From NCBI GenBank assembly GCA_964602655.1, contig CAZRSF010000053.1, positions 1-42,793 on the forward strand: a stretch of DNA of 42,793 nucleotides. Direction: 5' to 3'. Shown here in pieces: positions 32,539 through 40,084 of this stretch. The stretch comes from Moduliflexus sp964602655. Lineage in GTDB: Bacteria > Moduliflexota > Moduliflexia > Moduliflexales > Moduliflexaceae. Each line of letters starts with the position of its first letter. The stretch's first letter is position 1. The notes under the pieces were generated by a model. That model saw only the letters and a program-made list of their open reading frames with translations, made no database searches and was not told the origin of the DNA. A program made the position numbers and the translations under genes.

Positions 32539-33786
32539 TTACTTCTTCGGGTCGAAGGAGTAATGCACATGCTGATACTGCTTGCGGAACGCTTCGACAT
32601 CGGCGGCGATTGACTTGCCGTCCATCAAAATTTGTTTGAAGAATTCGGCAATCGCATCCATTTCCGCTTCTTTCATGCCGAAACGGGTCATTTCCTGCGC
32701 GCCGATCCGAATGCCCGACGGCTTGGTCACATTGCTGAGCGGTTCGAAGGGCAGCAGGTTGAAGTTGGTGATGATGTTATTGTCTTCCAGCCGTTTCGCC
32801 GCATCCGCGCCATTGCCGAACGGTGACATGTCCACCGCGATCTGATGGCTTTCGGTAAATCCGAATTCCGGCGCTTGCACTTTGAAACCGCGATCATAGA
32901 GCTTCTGGCCGAGACATTTCGCATTGGCAATCGTCTGCCGCGCATAGTCCTGCCCGAATTCCAGCATTTCATAGACCGCCACGCCGAGGACTGCCAACGT
33001 GTGCAGATGGTGATTCGACGACGCGCCTGGGAAGGTGGCGCGATCCAGCTTTTTCCAATCGGCCTCTTCGAAATTGCTCATGACCACGCCGCGTTGCGCT
33101 CCGAAAAACGTCTTGTGCGTGCTGCCGTTCAGAATCAGCGCGCCTTCGGCTAACGGGTCTTGAAACTGCCCGCCTGCAATCAAACCGAGCACATGCGCGC
33201 CATCGTAAATCAACGTGATTTTGTTTTTCTGGCAGAATTCCGCAAGTTCTTTGACTGGTTCGGGAAACAGAAACAGGCTTTTTCCAAGCACCATGACTTT
33301 CGGTTTCAGCGCCTTCGCGTACTCGATGGCTTTGTCCACATCCGTATGATAGCCGTCGGCGGCCAGGGGGAAATTGACGATATTCGAGGTATATTTGCCG
33401 ACCGATCCGGCGCGATGGTGGCTGATGTGTCCGCCGCCCGGCGTGGAATTCACCATCACCACGTCGCCCGGTTTGATGAAGGTGCTGAACACGGCATCGT
33501 TCGTCAAATTGCCGCTGATCGGGCGAACATCCGCCTGACGGCAGTGGAATAACTGCTTGAAGGCTTCCGTCACGCTCGTTTCGATCTGGTCAATCATCGC
33601 CGTGCCCTGATAATAGCGCCCGCCCGGATGGCCTTCGGCGTAGCGATGCGCAAAATCCGATCCCATCAGATTCCGCGCCCGCTGGCTCAACACGTTTTCG
33701 CTGGCGATCAAATTGATCGTGCTTGACCGCCACGTATTCTGTTTTTGCGTCAACTCTTCTATTTTGATCACATTCTGTTCGTACAT
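32539..33786 (-). CDS. glyA: Serine hydroxymethyltransferase-like PLP enzyme
   Basis: 415 residues, near the bacterial GlyA length. SHMT interconverts serine and glycine with tetrahydrofolate. Visible landmarks are INLIASENVLS, HRYAEGHPGGRYYQG (substrate loop), IYDGAHVLGLIAGG (PLP ring Asp), and the PLP lysine in NGSTHKTFFGAQRGV. Classical bacterial GlyA has TTHKTLRGPRGG; the STHKTFFG-QRG form is closer to archaeal-type SHMTs, so it may be a divergent or side-specialised member. The ATG at 33786 is weakly preceded by AAAGGATG. It has its own terminator and is not in an operon with folate genes. Confidence 0.85.
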   Translation of the reverse strand: MYEQNVIKIEELTQKQNTWRSSTINLIASENVLSQRARNLMGSDFAHRYAEGHPGGRYYQGTAMIDQIETSVTEAFKQLFHCRQADVRPISGNLTNDAVFSTFIKPGDVVMVNSTPGGGHISHHRAGSVGKYTSNIVNFPLAADGYHTDVDKAIEYAKALKPKVMVLGKSLFLFPEPVKELAEFCQKNKITLIYDGAHVLGLIAGGQFQDPLAEGALILNGSTHKTFFGAQRGVVMSNFEEADWKKLDRATFPGASSNHHLHTLAVLGVAVYEMLEFGQDYARQTIANAKCLGQKLYDRGFKVQAPEFGFTESHQIAVDMSPFGNGADAAKRLEDNNIITNFNLLPFEPLSNVTKPSGIRIGAQEMTRFGMKEAEMDAIAEFFKQILMDGKSIAADVEAFRKQYQHVHYSFDPKK

Positions 33787-33882
33787 GGTTTCATCCTTTA
33801 GGTGAGGAGTTTATGAAAATGAGGAGAGCGCGGCCTTATTTCGGCATATATAGCATTATCACGAGCATTGACACCGAATTCA

Positions 33883-33932
33883 GGAGTGCAAAAGCGTCAG
33901 CTTTTGCGGTTAAAGCTTCGCTTTGAGACTCC
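33883..33932. repeat. GGAGTGC three-way-junction repeat, copy 1
   Basis: GGAGT/ACTCC form an outer stem enclosing hairpins GCAAAAGC-GCTTTTGC and AAAGC-GCTTT. Related copies lie at 39865-39931 and 42284-42331. It sits upstream of the SHMT-like gene. Confidence 0.7.
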
Positions 33933-34075
33933 TTCTTCACGCTCAACGGCAATGAATAATGCTGTAACAGGCGTTCTCTCTCGCGACATCACGCACAACA
34001 CTCTCATTGCTCCGAAATAGAACCGGAAAGAATTGTCAAGGGATTTTCGTTTTCTCCACCTTCCATTCGAAACGA

Positions 34076-34990
34076 TTATCGTATGATCACACACTCCGGG
34101 CAGGCGCGTTGGAACTCTTCGACTTCAGGCTTGCTGACCTTCGTATTTCGGCAGACCAGCACGCGAAGCTGCGTGAGGCGGTGAAGCGGCTGCAAGCTTG
34201 ACACTGCGGTATTATGGCAGGCGAGCGTTTCCAGATTCGCGAGGACGCTCAACGCATCCAGCGTTTCGATTTGCGTGTCGTAACAAACCAATTTTCGCAG
34301 ATTCGACAAATGACGCAACGGCGCAAGCGAATGGATCGCGGTTTGATGGCAATCCACCACAAGCAATTGTTTGACGTGACGCAGCGGGCCTAAGCTTTTG
34401 ATCTGGGTCTTATGGCAATCCAGGCTTTGCAACGAGGTCAATTCCACCAATGGCGTCAGATGCGCAATCGGTTCGCCGCCGCAATGCAGTTCTTCTAAGT
34501 TCAAAATTTTGAGCAGCACCTTTTCGTTGATCTCGCTGCGCACCCCGACAGCCTGCTTGAACGCTTCTTGCCAGGGCTTTTCTAATTTCACCCACCAGGT
34601 TTTTTCCGCGTCGCCGATGCGAGTATGCGACAGGCTCGGCTGAAGCATGGCGGGCTGCGTATAATCAATCGTCGCGTCTTCGGCAAGCACACCCAGCGCA
34701 ATCGCCCATGATTCAACCGCCCATCTGGCAAGGCTCTCGGAAATGCCGAGATGGACGCGCACCTGCGCGGCTAAACGGATAAAGACCTCATTGTCGGGCG
34801 GTGTCTCTTCTTCTGCCAGCAACTCGTCCGCCACATGTTCTTTGTACGCGCCCAACAGGATGTTGACTTCGCGTCGCTGTTCCGGACAGGCATTCCGCAG
34901 CAGCGGTTCGAAACGCCGGGGTTGGGCGCAAATTTCGCGCCCGTATTCGCGTAACAGGGTTTGTAATTGTCGGCGCGGCATATCAACCAT
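34076..34990 (-). CDS. Leucine-rich-repeat protein with helical effector-type N-terminal domain
   Basis: 304 residues; the ATG at 34990 has AAAGGAGG six bases upstream. Residues about 5-115 (LREYGREICAQPRRFEPLLR, EQRREVNILLGAY, LARWAVESWAIALG) match a helical domain I know from many multidomain cyanobacterial and Chloroflexi proteins, where it precedes assorted sensory or effector modules. From about 160 to the end run five leucine-rich repeats with period 22-23, each carrying a cysteine followed by H/Y/R, any residue, Thr (CHKT, CHQT, CYDT, CHNT, CRNT). It is probably a cytoplasmic interaction protein. A good promoter lies at 35071-35100. Confidence 0.85.
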   Translation of the reverse strand: MVDMPRRQLQTLLREYGREICAQPRRFEPLLRNACPEQRREVNILLGAYKEHVADELLAEEETPPDNEVFIRLAAQVRVHLGISESLARWAVESWAIALGVLAEDATIDYTQPAMLQPSLSHTRIGDAEKTWWVKLEKPWQEAFKQAVGVRSEINEKVLLKILNLEELHCGGEPIAHLTPLVELTSLQSLDCHKTQIKSLGPLRHVKQLLVVDCHQTAIHSLAPLRHLSNLRKLVCYDTQIETLDALSVLANLETLACHNTAVSSLQPLHRLTQLRVLVCRNTKVSKPEVEEFQRACPECVIIR

Positions 34991-35070
34991 GAGTTGCCTC
35001 CTTTGCGTTCCGTGCGTGAAGAATTGTCATCGAATGCCCTACGAAATGTGACGAACCCGCCAATCGCATA

Positions 35071-35100
35071 ACTATATAGTCGCGATTCGCATTTTGACAA
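35071..35100 (-). promoter_or_regulatory. Sigma70-like promoter for the LRR gene
   Basis: TTGTCA (35095-35100 complement), 18-bp spacer, TATAGT (35071-35076 complement); each hexamer differs from consensus at one position. Confidence 0.5.
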
Positions 35101-35293
35101 GGAAATTCTGAGAGAATTTCATCGTGTCTCGCCGATTTGTTGACAGACCAACCGAATATTCGGCGCAGCCGACGGCAGACTTCTCAATTTGCAGCTTGAC
35201 AGGAAACGCGCTTGATGCGTCGCTGGAAACAACCTTTTACCTTCCGTGCAGGTCTGAATTCTCAGAATCTCTGATGTCTGTTGTAAAAAAATG

Positions 35294-35322
35294 TTGACTT
35301 GAAACAAGGAATATGATTTAAA
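35294..35322 (+). promoter_or_regulatory. Possible promoter for the poly-HAMP chemoreceptor
   Basis: TTGACT (35294-35299), 17-bp spacer, TTTAAA (35317-35322). No sigma28-type (flagellar) promoter was recognised. Confidence 0.35.
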
Positions 35323-35391
35323 GAAATAACGTGGATTTTATGTCAATAATCGGGGCGGTTATCACTATTTCGAGAATGAGGGAGCTGTTTT

Positions 35392-37122
35392 ATGTTTAAG
35401 AGTGTGCGCTCAAAGCTGACATTTTTGTTTATCATTTTTTCGCTGTTTCCGTTCCTGATTCTGTATATGGTCTCAGGATTTCCGAAAATCACAGTACCTG
35501 CAATTCTGGCATTCGCGATCACATTGATCGTGACGCTGATTTTAGGGCTGATTATCGGAGGGAAATTCGCTCAGCCCGTCAACGCGGCTTCAAGTCTGCT
35601 GTGGAAAATGGCGCGCGGAGAAATCAGCCACCCTTATACAGCGAATATCCCGGAAGACGAACGCGGCCATCTCATCCTTGCCTATCGTGAAATCGCGAAA
35701 TATTTGAAGACCATCAAAGATTATCTCCAGGCGTTGTCGCGCGGCGAATCGTCTCAGGAATTTCAAACGAGCGTGAAAACCGATGAATTCGGGCAGGTAT
35801 GCAGCGATGTGTCGCGGTATGCCAGGCATCTTGCGAAAGTGACCAAAGAGTTAGCGGAGCGAAGTGGAAACAACTACGATGTCCCTCTCTTTTCGGATCG
35901 CGATCAAATCGGCTTATCGCTTAAACGAATTTCAAGCGGCTTACACGACGTTTCGATGCGTTTCAAAAACTCGATAGAACATATTTTAAGCACGAGCCAG
36001 GAAGTCGTGGATCGCTCCAGCGGCGAAATTCAAAGCATTGAAAAATTACTGACTTCCGCCGAGGGCACATCGTCATCAATGGCCGAGATGCAAGCGAGCG
36101 TCGAAGAAGTCGGCATGAATATCGAGGCGCTGGCCGCATCAATCGAAGCCACGTCAACCTCTATCAGTCAGATGGGCTCATCCATCAGTCAAGTCACGCG
36201 CAACTCCGAAAAGCTCTCCGAATTTGTGGATAAAACCTCCGGGATTATCGCGCAGGCCGTCACCGCAATGGAAAAAGTGTCGGAGAACGCCGAAAACGCG
36301 AAAATCCTGTCCAGCGACACGATGCGCGACGCCTCAAAAGGCCAGGACGCGATGAAGAGCATGAGTGAAAGCGTGGAATTGATCAGCAGTACTGTTGAGT
36401 CGGCATCAGAGGTTATCCGTCAATTAGAAGCGCGTTCGGATGAAATCGGCGGCGTGTTGGATGTGATTGATGAAATCGCGGATCAAACCTCATTGTTAGC
36501 CTTGAACGCTTCGATTATCGCGGCGCAAGCCGGAGAACACGGACGCGGATTTGCCGTTGTCGCCGATGAAATCAAAGACCTCGCCAACCGCGTTTCCGAA
36601 TCCACCAAAGAAATTTCCCGCATCGTCAAAACCGTGCAGCAGGATTCCGCCAGAGCGGTGGAGGCAATGGATAAAGGCAATATTCAGGTGCAGGAAGGCT
36701 TAAAATTAGCGCGTTTGGCTGGAGATGCTCTGGAAAAAATTATTCTCGGCGCGCAATGGTCGGCGAATGTCGCGACCGATATTGCTGACGCGATTCAAGA
36801 GCAAACGGCCATGAACCAGAGCATCGAGAATTCGATTCAGGATGTCGTCAACGTTGCGACGGAAAATACCAGAGCCACGAAAGAACAAGAAGTCGGCGCT
36901 GCCCGCGTGATGGAAGCGGTCGCCAAGATGACCGCGCTGGCGGATCAGGTGCATCGCGCTACAATCGAGCAAACCAAAGGCGCAGCGGAAGTGATTAATG
37001 CGACGGAAGATATGTCGTCATTAGTGCGGAGCAGCGTCAAAAATACCGAACAACTGATGCAAGCCGCGCAAGACCTGTTTCATCAGGCGCAAATCCTCAA
37101 TGAAACGCAGGGAAATTTTTAG
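35392..37122 (+). CDS. Chemoreceptor with no periplasmic domain and a poly-HAMP array
   Basis: 576 residues. Two adjacent transmembrane helices (about 8-28 and 34-55) have almost no loop between them, so there is no external sensor. Three consecutive HAMP-like units follow (about 52-210), each ending in a D-E/Q-x-G signature (EDERG, TDEFG, RDQIG). The rest is a coiled-coil methyl-accepting domain whose tip reads DQTSLLALNASIIAAQAGEH then GRGFAVVADEIKDLA; canonical receptors have AIEAARAGE, so IIAAQ is a departure at the CheA/CheW contact. Membrane tension or an intracellular signal is the likely input. It is flanked by a strong terminator and not linked to che genes. Confidence 0.88.
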   Translation: MFKSVRSKLTFLFIIFSLFPFLILYMVSGFPKITVPAILAFAITLIVTLILGLIIGGKFAQPVNAASSLLWKMARGEISHPYTANIPEDERGHLILAYREIAKYLKTIKDYLQALSRGESSQEFQTSVKTDEFGQVCSDVSRYARHLAKVTKELAERSGNNYDVPLFSDRDQIGLSLKRISSGLHDVSMRFKNSIEHILSTSQEVVDRSSGEIQSIEKLLTSAEGTSSSMAEMQASVEEVGMNIEALAASIEATSTSISQMGSSISQVTRNSEKLSEFVDKTSGIIAQAVTAMEKVSENAENAKILSSDTMRDASKGQDAMKSMSESVELISSTVESASEVIRQLEARSDEIGGVLDVIDEIADQTSLLALNASIIAAQAGEHGRGFAVVADEIKDLANRVSESTKEISRIVKTVQQDSARAVEAMDKGNIQVQEGLKLARLAGDALEKIILGAQWSANVATDIADAIQEQTAMNQSIENSIQDVVNVATENTRATKEQEVGAARVMEAVAKMTALADQVHRATIEQTKGAAEVINATEDMSSLVRSSVKNTEQLMQAAQDLFHQAQILNETQGNF

Positions 37123-37154
37123 TCATCGAAGGTTTTCCGCCTTTTAGGATCACT

Positions 37155-37193
37155 GCAAAAAACGCAGCCTCGTTGAGAGACTGCGTTTTTTGC
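37155..37193. terminator. Bidirectional terminator between chemoreceptor and OmpR-type regulator
   Basis: Perfect 13-bp stem, GCAAAAAACGCAG and CTGCGTTTTTTGC, around a 13-base loop. A and T tracts on the two sides serve both strands, and the flanking genes converge. Confidence 0.85.
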
Positions 37194-37216
37194 GTTTTAG
37201 CCTCCGATGACTCCGA

Positions 37217-37900
37217 CTATTCCTCTTCGTCGCCTTCTTTCAGCACATACCCTGCGCCGCGAATGGTATGCAGCAGCTTTTTCTCGAAGCCTTTGTCGAG
37301 TTTGCTGCGGAGATGGTGGAGATAGACGTTGAGCACGTTCGTGCCGGGTTCGTAGTTCATGTCCCAGACGTGCTCGACGATGAGGGTTTCCGTGACGATG
37401 CGGCCTTTGTTGCGGAGCAGATATTCCAACAGGGCGTATTCTTTGCCGGTCAGCGTAATCTCCTTGCCGCCACGCGTGACGCGGCGGGAAGCGGGATCAA
37501 GCTGAAGATCGGCGAGCGTCAGGACGGGCGTTTTATATTCTTGCGAACGCCGCATGACCGACCGAAGGCGGGCTAAGAGTTCAGCAAAAGAAAACGGTTT
37601 GGCGAGATAATCATCCGCGCCGACATCCAAGCCCGCGATTTTATCCGGCACCGTGTCTTTCGCGGTCAGCATGATAATTGGCGTGGCAATCCCTTTGGCG
37701 CGAAGTTCTTTGCAGACCGTGATACCGTCTTTTTTGGGGAGCATGACATCCAGCAGAATCGCGTCATACGGATATTCTGCCGCCCAGAATGAGCCATCCG
37801 CGCCGTCGTATTGCACGTCAACGGCATACTGTTCCTCTTCCAGCCCCTTTTTCAGAAAAGCCGCAACCTTTTTGTCGTCTTCGATAATAAGAATGCGCAT
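37217..37900 (-). CDS. OmpR-family two-component response regulator (orphan)
   Basis: 227 residues from the ATG at 37900, which has GAGGA five bases upstream; the frame opens earlier at 37963 but without a site. Receiver domain: acidic pocket EDD near the start, acceptor Asp in LLDVMLPKKDG, switch Thr in MLTAKD and Lys in AKPFS. Winged-helix DNA-binding domain: LTGKEYALLEYLLRNKGRIV, then NVYLHHLRSKLDKG and TIRGAGYVL. It resembles CusR/MprA-type regulators that govern metal or envelope stress, but no kinase or target operon is adjacent. A dispersed palindrome lies upstream, inside its likely leader. Confidence 0.93.
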   Translation of the reverse strand: MRILIIEDDKKVAAFLKKGLEEEQYAVDVQYDGADGSFWAAEYPYDAILLDVMLPKKDGITVCKELRAKGIATPIIMLTAKDTVPDKIAGLDVGADDYLAKPFSFAELLARLRSVMRRSQEYKTPVLTLADLQLDPASRRVTRGGKEITLTGKEYALLEYLLRNKGRIVTETLIVEHVWDMNYEPGTNVLNVYLHHLRSKLDKGFEKKLLHTIRGAGYVLKEGDEEE

Positions 37901-37944
37901 AATGTCCTCATATAAAATAGAATGTAAAGAATAACTTCCGCTCC

Positions 37945-37977
37945 AAACCTCACAGGTCTTCAAGACCTGTGAGGTTT
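37945..37977. repeat. Dispersed palindrome, CCTCACAGG family, copy 3
   Basis: AAACCTCACAGGTCTT and AAGACCTGTGAGGTTT are perfect complements around one base, followed by a T tract on the plus strand. It lies between the regulator and the VanZ-like gene. Confidence 0.85.
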
Positions 37978-38019
37978 TTTCCGCGAATCGCTTTTCTACA
38001 TTTTACTAACTCTCTAATT

Positions 38020-38481
38020 TCAGAATATTTTTTGCTGATACGCCGAATACGAGAGCGATCTGAGCGGCAATAACAGACGATTTATGCGTGTGCGGCACGG
38101 CAGTTTGGCGACATAATCGAGCCAGCCCGCGCCGCAGGCGAGTAACGCGCCGAACGCATCGGCGGCGACATCGTGCAGACTGGCATGGCGCCCGGGGACG
38201 AAATACTGATGCAATTCGTCGCCAATGCCGTAAGCAATCGCGATTCCCGCGCCAAGCAGACAGAGCCGCAGCCAGGAGGCTTTGGCATTTTCAGGCAAAC
38301 GACGGGCAAGCAGCAGGCGAATCAGCAGCAACGCCAACAAAAAATATTCGAGTGCGTGGAGCACGTAATCCGGCGTTTCGCCTTGAAACGTCGGGTTCGA
38401 CATGGCCGACACGCTGAAAATCGCCACCATGTAGGCTATCGGCGGCAGGTAAAACCAGAACCAGAATTGAACATGTTTCAT
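38020..38481 (-). CDS. VanZ-like family membrane protein
   Basis: 153 residues from the ATG at 38481; the open frame continues to 38712 but overlaps the DUF401 gene and the inverted repeat and lacks family similarity there. Four hydrophobic segments and the VanZ-family landmarks are seen: FSVSAMSN near the start, DYVLHALEYFLLALLL, YGIGDELHQYFVPGR and DVAADAFGALLA. VanZ gives low-level teicoplanin resistance in enterococci; in most bacteria the role is unknown. It is just downstream of DUF401, separated by a perfect 26-bp inverted repeat, so read-through may be limited. Confidence 0.85.
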   Translation of the reverse strand: MKHVQFWFWFYLPPIAYMVAIFSVSAMSNPTFQGETPDYVLHALEYFLLALLLIRLLLARRLPENAKASWLRLCLLGAGIAIAYGIGDELHQYFVPGRHASLHDVAADAFGALLACGAGWLDYVAKLPCRTRINRLLLPLRSLSYSAYQQKIF

Positions 38482-38490
38482 GAGTAGAAG

Positions 38491-38551
38491 TACAAGGATA
38501 AGGGTAAGAAAGGATAAAAAGCCAATATCCTTTCTTACCCTTATCCTTGTA
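38491..38551. repeat. Perfect 26-bp-stem inverted repeat overlapping the DUF401 stop
   Basis: Arms 38491-38516 and 38526-38551 (TACAAGGATAAGGG ... CCCTTATCCTTGTA) are exact complements around 9 bases. The last codons and stop of the DUF401 gene lie in the right arm; the VanZ-like start is 10 bp beyond the left arm. Confidence 0.85.
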
Positions 38552-39848
38552 GTTTCAGAATGAAGAAATACGCCGCACCGCCCAGCAGCAGAAGCGTCAG
38601 CGGTAGCCAGATGCGGCGATAGAGCCGCCCGAAATCGGCCTGAAAATATTCCCGCGTCAGCGCGAAACAGACATGTAGCGGCGACAACATCATGCCGGTA
38701 AACCCTGAACAATAGGCCAACACCAAATATGGGATCGTCTGCGGCGGTTCGAGTCCCATCGAATGAAACAGCGAGAGGAGCACGGGAAAAGATGTGCCGA
38801 CAAAGCCGAGCGCGATCCCCGAAATGCTCCCGGCGATAAACGGAATGAGCATCACCAATAGCATCAGCGGCACACGCAGGGCGATAAAAAACGCGCTCAG
38901 GTCTTCAACGGCGCGACTCTGGACGAGCAAGCCTTTAAAGACAAAAATGCCGAACGTCATGTAGAGCATACTGAGCAGCGATTTATTCCAGATAATGCTG
39001 GCGATGACGTTTCGAGGAGCGCGATTCATGCGCCAGACCAGCGCGATGCTGACGAACAACGCCACAATCAGCGGAATTTCGGTCGGAATCTTTTCGATAG
39101 CCGGGAACGATTTTTTCAACAATGCAATGCTCAAACTCCCGCCGATTGAGGCGATCACGACAAACAGGATCGGCGCGACTTCTCTGAGAATCGTCCGCCA
39201 TTCCGACGGCGTCAATGTCTGCTTGCGGTTCGTCGCCGGCAGATGTAACGGACGCAGCAGGAAGAGATAGCCGAGCAGTGTGGAAAACAGGCTGAGCGGA
39301 AAGCCACGCAGCACGAGCGTCCAGAATTCGAATCCAGCGAGCGACGTGGCGAGAATCATGCCCGGATAGAGCGGCCAGAATAGTTCCCAGACATGCCGAA
39401 ACCAGTAATTCAACAGCGATTTGGTTTCGGCGTCAATGCCGTACTGCTTGCCGACTTCTTCCACCATCGGCGCGGAAAAAATTGCGCCGCCCGGCATCGG
39501 CAGCAGCCCGATCAGTGCCGGAAAGACAATCAATTGCGTCTTCGTGTTGGTGATTGTCCCTTGCAGCGAGGCGAGCAGGCGTTTCATCTGATGCAGCGTC
39601 TCCATCGAGCGGCTGAGAATCAGGATGAGCGCCACCATCACGGCGACTAACAGTGTTTTCGGATCAATCAGCGTCAGGCCGATAGTTTTGGCGATGTCCA
39701 GCGGCGTCATGCGACACCATAGCCCTAACAGCAACGCCCCGGAAAAGAACGCCGTGCCTAATTGGACATTACGACGGATCAGCACGAGAATCAGGCTGAA
39801 TACGCCAAGAATTTTGAAAAAAATCGGAATGTTCCAGAAGAATTCCAT
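38541..39848 (-). CDS. DUF401 family integral membrane protein
   Basis: 435 residues with about 11-12 hydrophobic segments, the usual layout of DUF401, a transporter-like family of unknown substrate related in style to anion permeases. Landmarks are LLPMPGGAIFSAPMV, NYWFRHVWELFWPLYPG, SGIALGFVGTSFPVL and YCSGFTGMMLSPLHVC, all conserved in this family. The stop codon lies in the right arm of the inverted repeat. It is the first gene of a probable pair with the VanZ-like gene. The ATG at 39848 has only a weak GAG upstream. Confidence 0.9.
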   Translation of the reverse strand: MEFFWNIPIFFKILGVFSLILVLIRRNVQLGTAFFSGALLLGLWCRMTPLDIAKTIGLTLIDPKTLLVAVMVALILILSRSMETLHQMKRLLASLQGTITNTKTQLIVFPALIGLLPMPGGAIFSAPMVEEVGKQYGIDAETKSLLNYWFRHVWELFWPLYPGMILATSLAGFEFWTLVLRGFPLSLFSTLLGYLFLLRPLHLPATNRKQTLTPSEWRTILREVAPILFVVIASIGGSLSIALLKKSFPAIEKIPTEIPLIVALFVSIALVWRMNRAPRNVIASIIWNKSLLSMLYMTFGIFVFKGLLVQSRAVEDLSAFFIALRVPLMLLVMLIPFIAGSISGIALGFVGTSFPVLLSLFHSMGLEPPQTIPYLVLAYCSGFTGMMLSPLHVCFALTREYFQADFGRLYRRIWLPLTLLLLGGAAYFFILKLQG

Positions 39849-39864
39849 ATGGATTTTCTCGTCA

Positions 39865-39931
39865 GGAGTGCCAAAGCTTGCTTTGGCCTTCCAGTAAAAA
39901 CGTTACTCGCCAAAGCAAGCTTTGGCATTCC
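39865..39931. repeat. GGAGTGC three-way-junction repeat, copy 2
   Basis: Two perfect hairpins, GCCAAAGC-GCTTTGGC twice, inside GGAGT...ATTCC ends. It lies upstream of DUF401, between it and the divergent deoA operon. Confidence 0.7.
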
Positions 39932-39988
39932 AGTCAACTATAAGTCGCATTGATGACGTAAGAAGAAAAGTCAAGAAGTTTGGCATGT

Positions 39989-40016
39989 TTGACACGGCGG
40001 ACAAAATTTCCATAAT
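39989..40016 (+). promoter_or_regulatory. Sigma70-like promoter of the deoA-punA-cdd operon
   Basis: TTGACA (39989-39994), 16-bp spacer, CATAAT (40011-40016): a perfect -35 and a -10 with five of six matches, giving a leader near 60 bases. Confidence 0.6.
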
Positions 40017-40084
40017 TTTTCTTGCTTTTCTTCTATCGGTTGTTTCAGGTGTGTATAACCCATTTATCCTGACGAAAGGAAATT

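Larger units (their letters stand above)
34991..35391. other. Divergent promoter region, LRR gene and poly-HAMP chemoreceptor
   Basis: Carries promoter candidates in both directions (35071-35100 minus, 35294-35322 plus). A 62-codon frame on the minus strand (35119-35307) has no recognisable features. I see nothing else here. Confidence 0.4.
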
